A stretch of 8,710 nucleotides of DNA from Sphingomonadaceae bacterium (GTDB lineage: Bacteria > Pseudomonadota > Alphaproteobacteria > Sphingomonadales > Sphingomonadaceae). Positions 1 through 6,159 of this stretch are shown here, piece by piece (the first letter of the stretch is position 1; each line of letters starts with the position of its first letter). The DNA lies in the NCBI GenBank assembly GCA_014380205.1, contig JACMKH010000127.1:1-8710 (forward strand), given 5' to 3'. The translations under genes were made by a program, and so were the position numbers. Below the pieces are notes generated by a model. That model searched no databases. It worked only from the letters and a program-made list of their open reading frames with translations, and was not told the DNA's origin.

Positions 1-2
1 CC

Positions 3-1109
3 TATGATTTCCAGCCGACTCCGCTGCTCCACCTCACCGTGCCCGCCGCGCCAGGCGACAATGCGGTCGGAGCGGGTGTGCGCCCCGGCCCGCCGGTCGG
101 TGAGCTGGTCGGCGATTCGCCCCATGCCGAGCGCGCGCTCCACGCCTTCCTGATTTCGTGCCCCTCCGCGATCAACCAGGAGGACCGTAGCGGGCTGACC
201 GGGGCGCACGACTGGGTCGAGCCGTGCCGCGCCGCGCGGCGCTGGCCGGCAAGCGATGCGCGCGCCTTCTTCGCGCGGCATTTCGTCGCGGTCGAGGTCG
301 GCGAGGGCAGGGCGTTCGCGACGGGCTATTACGAGCCCGAGATCCCCGCCTCACGGACGCGCCGGCCGGGCTTTGAATATCCGTTCTATGGCCGGCCCTC
401 CGATCTCGTCGAGCGCCCCCAATCGCGCGCGGCCGATCATTCGGGTCTGCCCTCGGTCGGCAGAGCGGTGGATGGAGAGCTGGTCGCCTATTACGATCGC
501 GCGGCGATCGAAGCGGGCGCGCTCGCGGGGCAAGAGCTCGAGATCGCCTGGGCGCGCGACCCGGTCGATGTGTTCTTCCTCCAGGTCCAGGGATCGGGCG
601 TGCTGCGACTTCCCGACGGGTCGATCATGCGCGTCGGCTATGCCGGCAACAACGGCTACGATTATGTCAGCATCGGCGCGGTGCTGCGCGAACGCGGCGC
701 GCTCGAGCCCGGCGAGACCACCGCGCAAGGCATCGCCGCCTGGCTGCGCGCGCATCCCGGCGAGGCGCGCGAGGTGATGAACGCCAACCGCCGCTACATC
801 TTCATGGCCGAGACGGGCGACCCCGCGCCGGGCGGATCGCTCGGCCGCTATGTCACCGCGCGCGCGACGGTCGCGGTCGACTGGAACTACGCCCCACCCG
901 GCGCGCCCGTCATTCTCGACGTCGATCAGGACATCGCCGACGGCGTCTGGATCGCGCAGGATACGGGCGGCGCGATTCGAGGGCCCAACCGCTTCGACAC
1001 CTTCTGGGGAACGGGCGCCGAAGCCTTCCGCATCGCGGGCGGGATGGCGGGGCGGGGCAGGGCGTGGGTGCTTATCCCGCGCGCCGCCGCGCGGCTCCCC
1101 GGGTTCTGA
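3..1109 (+). CDS. mltA: Membrane-bound lytic murein transglycosylase A (MltA), 5' end beyond the window
   Basis: MltA cleaves the MurNAc-GlcNAc bond of peptidoglycan with formation of 1,6-anhydro-MurNAc, acting in the periplasm, normally as a lipoprotein. Numbering from the GTG at 39, the MltA barrel domain is marked by TGYYEPEI (96-102), QVQGSG (183-188), LPDGSIMRVGYAGNNGYDYV (191-210) and NRRYIF (250-255). The C-terminal 3D domain follows with DTGGAIRGPNRFDTFWG (308-324). Its aspartates D308 and D320 correspond to the conserved acidic residues of the family, and D308 most likely holds the catalytic place. The frame is open back to base 3 and no signal peptide is seen, so the GTG at 39 is probably internal and the real start with the signal sequence lies left of the window. 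The Smr gene follows after one base, so the two are probably co-transcribed. Family assignment is firm; the N-terminus is unknown. Confidence 0.93.
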   Translation, partial: YDFQPTPLLHLTVPAAPGDNAVGAGVRPGPPVGELVGDSPHAERALHAFLISCPSAINQEDRSGLTGAHDWVEPCRAARRWPASDARAFFARHFVAVEVGEGRAFATGYYEPEIPASRTRRPGFEYPFYGRPSDLVERPQSRAADHSGLPSVGRAVDGELVAYYDRAAIEAGALAGQELEIAWARDPVDVFFLQVQGSGVLRLPDGSIMRVGYAGNNGYDYVSIGAVLRERGALEPGETTAQGIAAWLRAHPGEAREVMNANRRYIFMAETGDPAPGGSLGRYVTARATVAVDWNYAPPGAPVILDVDQDIADGVWIAQDTGGAIRGPNRFDTFWGTGAEAFRIAGGMAGRGRAWVLIPRAAARLPGF

Positions 1110-1110
1110 C

Positions 1111-1635
1111 ATGCCTTCGCGCGCGCTCGAACCGGGCGAACGGGCGCTCTGGACTAAGGTGATCGAGACCGTGCGCCCGCTCGATCGGGGGCGCCGCGGG
1201 GCGGCTCTCGAGACCGCGCCCGAATTGCCGAAAAGGCCGGCTCCGGCGATACTCCGGCCTGCGGCCATTGCCGCCAAGCCGCCGATCGCGCCCGCCAACA
1301 CGCTCGATGCGAGCTGGGACAGGCGCCTCGACAAGGGGGTCGTCACTCCCGACCGCATCGTCGACCTCCACGGCCACAGCCTCGCGCGCGCCTACGACCG
1401 CCTCGACCGCGCTCTCGACGAGGCGATCGCGAGCGGGGCACGCGTGCTTCTTCTGATCACGGGCCACGCCCCCTCTGGCGAAGCGCCGATCCGGCGTGGC
1501 GCGATCCGCGCGGCGGTGGGCGACTGGCTCGCCGCCTCGCGCCATGCGCGAAGCATCGCTGCGGTGCGCCCCGCGCATCCCCGGCACGGCGGGCGTGGCG
1601 CGCTCTACATCGTGCTCAGGCGAACGCGCGTCTGA
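1111..1635 (+). CDS. Smr-domain protein (MutS2 C-terminal-like, putative nuclease)
   Basis: The protein has 174 residues with a C-terminal Smr domain, a small fold also found at the end of MutS2 and reported to nick or bind branched DNA or to cleave RNA in some members. Residues 1-75 are basic, proline/alanine-rich and probably flexible. The domain begins at DRIVDLHGHS (81-90) with the DLHG signature at 85-88. It continues with the strand RVLLLITGHAPSG (111-123) and ends with RPAHPRHGGRGALYIVLRR (153-171), the usual HGGxGALY terminus. The central loop reads TGHAPSG where many family members have TGKG. The ATG lies one base after the mltA stop and no Shine-Dalgarno motif precedes it, so translation is probably coupled to mltA. 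The 3' end overlaps the 3' end of dapE on the other strand by 20 bases. The substrate cannot be inferred from sequence. Confidence 0.9.
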   Translation: MPSRALEPGERALWTKVIETVRPLDRGRRGAALETAPELPKRPAPAILRPAAIAAKPPIAPANTLDASWDRRLDKGVVTPDRIVDLHGHSLARAYDRLDRALDEAIASGARVLLLITGHAPSGEAPIRRGAIRAAVGDWLAASRHARSIAAVRPAHPRHGGRGALYIVLRRTRV

Positions 1636-2746
1636 GCACCGCCTCGTAGATGTCCGCGAGCCGCTCGACATCCGCGATCGCCACCGCTTCGTCGAGCTTG
1701 TGCATCGTCGCGTTGAGCAAACCGAACTCGACCACGGGACAGAGACGGTGGAGGTAGCGCGCGTCCGAGGTGCCGCCTCCGGTCGAGAATTCGGGCGCGA
1801 TTCCGGTTACCTCCTCGACCGCGGCGCTGACCATCGCCGACAGCGGTCCCGGCTCGGTAAAAAAGGCCTCGCCCGAGAGCAGCACGTCGACCTTCGCCCC
1901 CGGCGCCTCCTCCTCGACGATCGCGCGGACGCGCTCGACGAGGTCGGATCCGCGCTGATGCGTGTTGAAACGGATGTTGAGGCGCAGGCTCGCTTCGCCG
2001 GGAATTACGTTGGTCGCTCTGTTGCCGACGTCGAAGGTCGTGATCTCGAGGTTCGAAGGCTCGAACCAGTCGTCGCCCTCGTCGAGCGGCATCGCGTTGA
2101 GACGCTCGCCGATGCGGACCGCGCGCGTGATCGGATTGTCGCCGTTGTGGGGATAGGCGACGTGCGCCTGGCGGCCGGTCACCGTGATCCAGATGTTGAC
2201 CGAGCCGCGCCGGCCAATCTTGATCGTGTCTCCGAGCCGCGCCTCGGAGGTAGGCTCGCCGACGAGGATCATCTCGGGGGCGAGGGCGCGTGACGCCATG
2301 ACATCCATCAGCGCGAGCGTGCCGTTGAGCGCGGGGCCCTCCTCGTCGCCCGTGATGATCAGGCTGAGCATTCCGCGATGATCGCGAACGCGCGCCGCGG
2401 CTGCAACGAACGCGGCGAGCGCGCCTTTCATGTCGACCGCGCCCCGCCCGTGGATGAGCCCGCTGCGCCGAGTCGCGACGAAGGGATCGGTGGCCCAGCC
2501 CTCGCCCGGCGGGACGACGTCGGTGTGCCCCGCGAAAGCGAAATGCGGCGCACCGCTCCCGCGCACCGCGAGCAGATTGGGCACCGGACCGTTGGGCGGC
2601 TCGCCCGCCTCGAAACGATGCACCTCGAAGCCCAGCGAAGCCAGCACATCGGCGAGCAGCGCCTGCGCGCCGGCCTCGGCCGGGGTCACGCTCGGGCAGG
2701 CGATCAGGCGCTCGAGCAGCGCGATCGGGTCGATTGCGGCGGGCAT
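1616..2746 (-). CDS. dapE: Succinyl-diaminopimelate desuccinylase
   Basis: This cytoplasmic M20-family di-zinc amidohydrolase converts N-succinyl-LL-2,6-diaminopimelate to succinate and LL-diaminopimelate, on the route to meso-diaminopimelate and lysine. The 376 residues match the usual DapE length. Metal and catalytic residues are all visible: H74 and D76 in FAGHTDVVPPGE, D105 in GRGAVDMKG (bridging), E135/E136 in TGDEEGP (general base and ligand), E164 in VGEPTSE and H349 in LLNATMHKLDE. The lid/dimerisation domain (about 180-290) carries H195 in GRQAHVAYPHNG. The chosen ATG gives the typical DapE beginning (DPIALLERLIACPSVTP). No Shine-Dalgarno sequence is visible upstream of it. The gene converges with the Smr gene and diverges from the cupin gene, so it seems to be transcribed alone. 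Confidence 0.96.
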   Translation of the reverse strand: MPAAIDPIALLERLIACPSVTPAEAGAQALLADVLASLGFEVHRFEAGEPPNGPVPNLLAVRGSGAPHFAFAGHTDVVPPGEGWATDPFVATRRSGLIHGRGAVDMKGALAAFVAAAARVRDHRGMLSLIITGDEEGPALNGTLALMDVMASRALAPEMILVGEPTSEARLGDTIKIGRRGSVNIWITVTGRQAHVAYPHNGDNPITRAVRIGERLNAMPLDEGDDWFEPSNLEITTFDVGNRATNVIPGEASLRLNIRFNTHQRGSDLVERVRAIVEEEAPGAKVDVLLSGEAFFTEPGPLSAMVSAAVEEVTGIAPEFSTGGGTSDARYLHRLCPVVEFGLLNATMHKLDEAVAIADVERLADIYEAVLRRAFA

Positions 2747-2770
2747 GGCGGGGCGTGTAACGGGGCGGAC

Positions 2771-2775
2771 GGAGG
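2771..2775 (+). promoter_or_regulatory. Ribosome binding site of the cupin gene
   Basis: GGAGG ends six bases before the ATG at 2782. It is a near-ideal Shine-Dalgarno motif and fixes the start of the cupin gene. It lies in the 35-base divergent gap shared with dapE, which has no such motif on its own side. Confidence 0.7.
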
Positions 2776-2781
2776 TGCGCC

Positions 2782-3234
2782 ATGCCCAAGCTCGATCTCG
2801 ACACCGTCCCCGAACGCAACACCACCGGCTACCCCGGCTCCTACGCCGATGATGTCGCGGGGCGCTTCGTCCGCCGCATCGGCGATGCCGCGCGCCTCGC
2901 GGATTTCGGAGCGAGCCATGTCGTGCTGCGGCCGGGCGCCGCCTCGGCGCAGCGCCATTGGCACGAGGAGGAGGACGAGCTCGTCGTGATGCTGTGGGGC
3001 GAGGCGGTGCTTGTCGACGACCATGGCCGCACGCCGCTCGGTCCCGGCGACATCGCGGTCTTCCCGATGAACGACGGCAACGGCCACCGCATCGTCAACG
3101 AGAGCGGGGCCGACTGCGCCTTCCTCGCGATCGGCCGCGACGGCACGGGCGTCGTCCACTATCCCGACATCGACCTCAAATGGAACGGCGCGGCGGACCG
3201 CTACGAGCACAAGGACGGAAGTGCATACGACTGA
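2782..3234 (+). CDS. Cupin-domain protein of unknown substrate
   Basis: The protein has 150 residues and a single cupin beta-barrel, probably cytoplasmic, with no signal peptide. Cupin motif 1 is G52-x6-H59-x-H61-x4-E66-x6-G73, holding the usual His/His/Glu metal set. Motif 2 is G89-x5-P95 with H102 and N106 (PGDIAVFP, then GHRIVN), giving the fourth metal ligand H102. All four ligands are present, so metal binding is likely. The C-terminus (about 125-150, HYPDIDLKWNG onward) extends beyond the barrel. The sequence resembles cupin_2 proteins often labelled as sugar-isomerase- or dioxygenase-like, but nothing here fixes a reaction. The start is supported by GGAGG six bases upstream. The gene is divergent from dapE and convergent with the hydrolase gene, leaving 22 bases, so it is probably monocistronic, and context gives no pathway. 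Confidence 0.87.
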   Translation: MPKLDLDTVPERNTTGYPGSYADDVAGRFVRRIGDAARLADFGASHVVLRPGAASAQRHWHEEEDELVVMLWGEAVLVDDHGRTPLGPGDIAVFPMNDGNGHRIVNESGADCAFLAIGRDGTGVVHYPDIDLKWNGAADRYEHKDGSAYD

Positions 3235-3256
3235 TCGAGGCCAGCCAGCCCAGCCG

Positions 3257-4783
3257 TTAATCTTCGAGCTGAAAGGGCGGAAGCCGCTGCTCGGCGATGC
3301 AGCTGGTGTCGAGGCCTTGCACGCTGCCGGCGGCGAAAATGCGCCGGCGTATTGCCTCGGTGCATTCGTCGGAAGCCGTATGCGCGCCGGCACCGACCAG
3401 GTGCAGGCTGTTGGGCAGCCACCGGCGAAGCTCCTCCCCGAGGCTGGGAGGCGTCACTGGATCGAGATTCCCTGAAAGCAGCAGCGTCGGGATCGAGCGC
3501 GTCTGGTGATCGAAGAAGGCAGGCGGGATGTCGCTGGCCGGCCATTCGCCGCATGCATCCAGCTGCCCGCGGAGGCGATGGTCACCGATGAATTTGCCCG
3601 CCGTGGCTTCGGCGATCTCTTCCGGCCGAATGCGCAGTACGCTTTCCGAGCACGTGGCCGAGAGGAGCAGCCCCAGAATCAATCCCTGTCGGAACCGCAA
3701 CCCGGTTTCCAGCGCGGCATCGGCGAACGGCTTCAGGTCCCCGGCGCGGGCGCGCCGCAGCAGGAGTGGCAAGGCGCGGGCGGTTTCCGCATTGTACAGC
3801 ATCACCCGCACGGCGTCGGTGAACGATGGCTCCCGCAGCTCGATCGTGACCGCTTCGCCCGATACCGGATGCGTCGCCTGGAGCGTGGCAGGAGAGCGGC
3901 GCAGCTCGCGGCGCAGCGCGTCGAGATCCTCCGCGATGGCCGGGTACGCGGCTCGGCAATCGGGCTCGGCGTGGCATTGCGCGACCATCAGGTCGAAGGC
4001 GCGTTGCGCGGCCGCGGCGAAGTGGAGCGGGGCGCGGCTGTCGATCGTCGCGATGCCGCTCATCAATACCGACCGGACATGGTCCGGATAGCGCTGCATA
4101 TAAGCGAAGGCGGCGATCGACCCGTAGGAGCCGCCCTCAAGATTTATCTCCTCATAGCCGAGCGCTTGGCGGGCCTGCTCCAGGTCATCGATAAAATGGG
4201 GCGTCGCATATTGCGTCAGATCGGCGACGCTCTCCAATTGCCGGCGGCACTCTCGATAGGCGTCTCGCCCTTCCGTGAAGAGCGGTCGGATCATCAATTC
4301 GAGCTCGGCCGGATCGCCGATATCGCAGGCGAGCCGATGGCCCTCGCCCGTGCCGCGCTGGTCGACCAGCACGATCTCCCGGTCCGGCAACCGGGCGAAG
4401 GAGGCGATATCACCCGCCTGGTCCGTAGCCGCCTGCCCCGGGCCGCCCACGAGCACGAAGACCGGATCGGCGGCGGGCGGCCCCGAGAGCGCCGGCACGA
4501 CCATCATCTTGAGCGGCAGCGTGCGGCCATTCGGGGATCGGCGGTTTTCCTCCACCCGAAGTATCCCGCAGCGGAACGTCACATCCAGGGACGGTAATTG
4601 GCAGGGTTGCAGGTCGACTTGGGGAATATCCGGCGCCGCGAGTTGCGGCGTGTCCGTTCCGACACAGGCTGCGGACACCAGCGCCGAGGCCGTGAATAGC
4701 AGACGGCGGCCCAAGCGCCGCGAGGTTCCGAACAGATGCGGCTCGAGATTGTTGCTGTTCACCCTTTGCCGCCCGCCTTCCAT
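3257..4783 (-). CDS. Secreted/lipid-anchored alpha/beta hydrolase with TAP-like C-terminal domain (S33-type peptidase)
   Basis: The protein has 508 residues and resembles tripeptidyl/prolyl aminopeptidases, which remove short peptides or prolyl residues from peptide N-termini. The true substrate is unknown. After a basic N-region (RRLGRR, 22-27) a short hydrophobic stretch ends in LVSAAC with C40, an acceptable lipobox, so export and lipidation are likely. The hydrolase core shows an oxyanion-type VGGPG (112-116), DQRGTG (141-146) and the nucleophile elbow GGSYG with S219. The triad is completed by D441 in SGNLDPVTPP and H468 in GAGAHTAS, inside the C-terminal TAP-like region. Ten further cysteines fit a periplasmic, disulfide-bonded protein. 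The start could be the ATG at 4783 or the GTG at 4762, seven codons later; both keep the signal sequence and neither has a clear ribosome binding site. The gene is separated from the GST gene by 39 bases that contain a palindrome. Base composition looks somewhat less GC-rich than its neighbours. Confidence 0.88.
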   Translation of the reverse strand: MEGGRQRVNSNNLEPHLFGTSRRLGRRLLFTASALVSAACVGTDTPQLAAPDIPQVDLQPCQLPSLDVTFRCGILRVEENRRSPNGRTLPLKMMVVPALSGPPAADPVFVLVGGPGQAATDQAGDIASFARLPDREIVLVDQRGTGEGHRLACDIGDPAELELMIRPLFTEGRDAYRECRRQLESVADLTQYATPHFIDDLEQARQALGYEEINLEGGSYGSIAAFAYMQRYPDHVRSVLMSGIATIDSRAPLHFAAAAQRAFDLMVAQCHAEPDCRAAYPAIAEDLDALRRELRRSPATLQATHPVSGEAVTIELREPSFTDAVRVMLYNAETARALPLLLRRARAGDLKPFADAALETGLRFRQGLILGLLLSATCSESVLRIRPEEIAEATAGKFIGDHRLRGQLDACGEWPASDIPPAFFDHQTRSIPTLLLSGNLDPVTPPSLGEELRRWLPNSLHLVGAGAHTASDECTEAIRRRIFAAGSVQGLDTSCIAEQRLPPFQLED

Positions 4784-4800
4784 GAAACCGACACCCGTGG

Positions 4801-4821
4801 AAATAGGGACAGTCCCTATTT
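4801..4821. repeat. Perfect 21-base palindrome (10-base arms, 1-base centre)
   Basis: The arms AAATAGGGAC and GTCCCTATTT are exact reverse complements around a single A at 4811. As RNA it could fold with about eight pairs and a five-base loop. On the + strand it runs into five T (4819-4823). On the - strand it starts one base after the GST stop codon and is followed by only three T. It could therefore be a weak terminator behind the GST gene, a protein-binding operator upstream of the hydrolase gene, or a solitary copy of a dispersed REP-like palindrome. From memory, very similar GGGACAGTCCC-centred palindromes occur in many proteobacterial genomes, some near REP-associated transposases, but I cannot confirm this here. 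No second copy was seen in the window. Confidence 0.8.
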
Positions 4822-4822
4822 T

Positions 4823-5494
4823 TCAGGCGTCCTCGCGCTCCTCCTCATATTGCTCGATCACCCAGGGCTCGTCCTGCGCCGCCTCGATCCAGTCGCGGAT
4901 CCAGGGGTGGCCGAGGATGGCCTCGACATAGGCGTGGGCGAAGGGGGGGATGCGGACGGAGTACGTCACAAGCCGGGTCGTGACGGGGGCGAACATGATG
5001 TCCGCGGCGGAAAAATCGCCGAACAGATAGGGGTTCTCGCCGCCGAAGCGCGCGCGCGCCTGCGCCCAGATCTCGATAATCCGCGAAAGCTCGGCGACGA
5101 CATCCTCCCCCAGCGCGCGCGGCGGGAAGACCTTGCGCACGTTCATCGGCAGCTCGCGCCTCACCGCCTGGAAGCTCGAATGCATCTCGGCGGCCATCGA
5201 TCGCGCCATCCCGCGCGCGGCCTCGTCCTTCGGCCAGAAGCGGTCGCGGCCGACCTTGTCAGCGAGCCAGTCGATGATCGCCAGGCTGTCCCACACCACC
5301 GTGTCGCCGTCCCACAGCACCGGAACCTTGCCCGAGGAGGCCGCGAACTCATTGCCTTCGCGCGTTTTCTCCCAGCTGTCGTCGTAAAGCGGGACGACGA
5401 TCTCCTCGAAGGCGAGCCCCGACTGCTTGACCGCGAGCCAGCCGCGCATCGACCAGGAAGAATAGGCCTTGTTGCCGATGATGAGCTTGAGCAT
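4823..5494 (-). CDS. Glutathione S-transferase family protein
   Basis: This cytosolic protein of 223 residues has the two-domain GST layout. The N-terminal thioredoxin-like domain opens with KAYSSWSMRGWL (9-20), where one of the serines (S12, S13 or S15) should activate the glutathione thiol. It continues with the cis-proline loop GKVPVL (P58) and the glutathione-binding pair D69-S70 in WDSLAIIDWLAD. The alpha-helical C-terminal domain carries the N-capping box S162-x-x-D165 (FSAADIMFAP). The KAYSSWS beginning belongs to a bacterial GST subgroup usually annotated only to family level; the electrophile substrate is unknown. The ATG is preceded by AAGGA at a good distance and lies 20 bases after the engB stop, so the gene is probably the last of the rpmH-engB transcription unit. 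A palindrome starts directly behind its stop codon. Confidence 0.92.
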   Translation of the reverse strand: MLKLIIGNKAYSSWSMRGWLAVKQSGLAFEEIVVPLYDDSWEKTREGNEFAASSGKVPVLWDGDTVVWDSLAIIDWLADKVGRDRFWPKDEAARGMARSMAAEMHSSFQAVRRELPMNVRKVFPPRALGEDVVAELSRIIEIWAQARARFGGENPYLFGDFSAADIMFAPVTTRLVTYSVRIPPFAHAYVEAILGHPWIRDWIEAAQDEPWVIEQYEEEREDA

Positions 5495-5514
5495 GTCGGT
5501 CCTTGCCTGGGCGG

Positions 5515-6159
5515 TCAGCCGATCGCCTCGATAACGGCGCGGCGCAATTCCTCGACGCCGAGCCCGGTCTCGCTCGATGTCGTAATGATTTCGGGGTGCG
5601 CGGCAACATGCTTGCGCGCCTCGGCGGCGGTGCGGTCGAGCGTGCCCGCAAGATCGCTCGCCTTGGGCTTGTCGGCCTTGGTCAGCACGAGGCGGTAGGA
5701 AACCGCCGCCTCGTCAAGCATGCGCATCAGCTCGCGGTCGGGATCCTTGAGGCCATGGCGCGCATCGACGAGGACGAGGGTCCGCCTCAGGCTCGGCCGC
5801 CCGCGCAGGAAATCGTTGACAAGAAACCGCCATTTGCGTGCGGCTTCGGGGGGCGCTTTGGCAAAGCCGTAGCCGGGCATGTCGACGAGGCGGAAGCGCG
5901 GGGGATCGCCGACGTCGAAGAAGTTGAGCTCCTGCGTGCGCCCCGGCGTGTTCGAGGTGCGCGCGAGGCCGTTGCGGTTGGCGAGCGCGTTGAGCAGCGA
6001 CGACTTGCCGACGTTCGAGCGGCCCGCGAAGGCGATCTCGGGGAGATCGGGATCGGGCAGGAAATCGAGCCTGGGCGCGGACTTGAGGAAGGCGATCGGC
6101 CCCGAGAAGGTTTTTCGCGATACCTCCGCGAGCGTCTCCTCGTTTGCGTCTTCGCTCAT
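5515..6159 (-). CDS. engB: Ribosome biogenesis GTP-binding protein EngB (YsxC/YihA)
   Basis: This cytoplasmic TRAFAC-class GTPase of 214 residues is needed in other bacteria for late assembly of the 50S subunit. The nucleotide-binding motifs are complete and in order: G1 GRSNVGKS (46-53), the G2/switch I region with TPGRTQ (71-76), G3 DMPG (93-96), G4 TKAD (160-163) and G5 TSS (194-196). The frame runs on upstream without a stop, but the ATG at 6159 gives the usual length and overlaps the yidC stop as ATGA. The upstream extension would lie inside yidC and is a reading-frame shadow. The overlap suggests coupled translation with yidC, tying an assembly GTPase to the L34/RNase P/insertase cluster. 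Confidence 0.95.
   Translation of the reverse strand: MSEDANEETLAEVSRKTFSGPIAFLKSAPRLDFLPDPDLPEIAFAGRSNVGKSSLLNALANRNGLARTSNTPGRTQELNFFDVGDPPRFRLVDMPGYGFAKAPPEAARKWRFLVNDFLRGRPSLRRTLVLVDARHGLKDPDRELMRMLDEAAVSYRLVLTKADKPKASDLAGTLDRTAAEARKHVAAHPEIITTSSETGLGVEELRRAVIEAIG

Noticed and set aside
4..60. ATG at position 4 as start of mltA
   Set aside because: It is in a different frame from the MltA motifs; the mltA frame is simply open to the left edge.
1605..2825. Long - strand open frame of 406 codons over dapE
   Set aside because: It is arginine-rich low-complexity sequence in another frame of dapE, whose own frame carries all M20 catalytic motifs.
3506..4597. Long + strand open frame opposite the hydrolase gene
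   Set aside because: The opposite strand encodes a full catalytic triad and signal sequence; the + frame has no recognisable motif and reflects GC-driven lack of stops.
4736..5698. + strand open frame opposite GST and engB
   Set aside because: It runs across two well-supported genes on the other strand and its Arg/Ala/Gly-rich product resembles no family.
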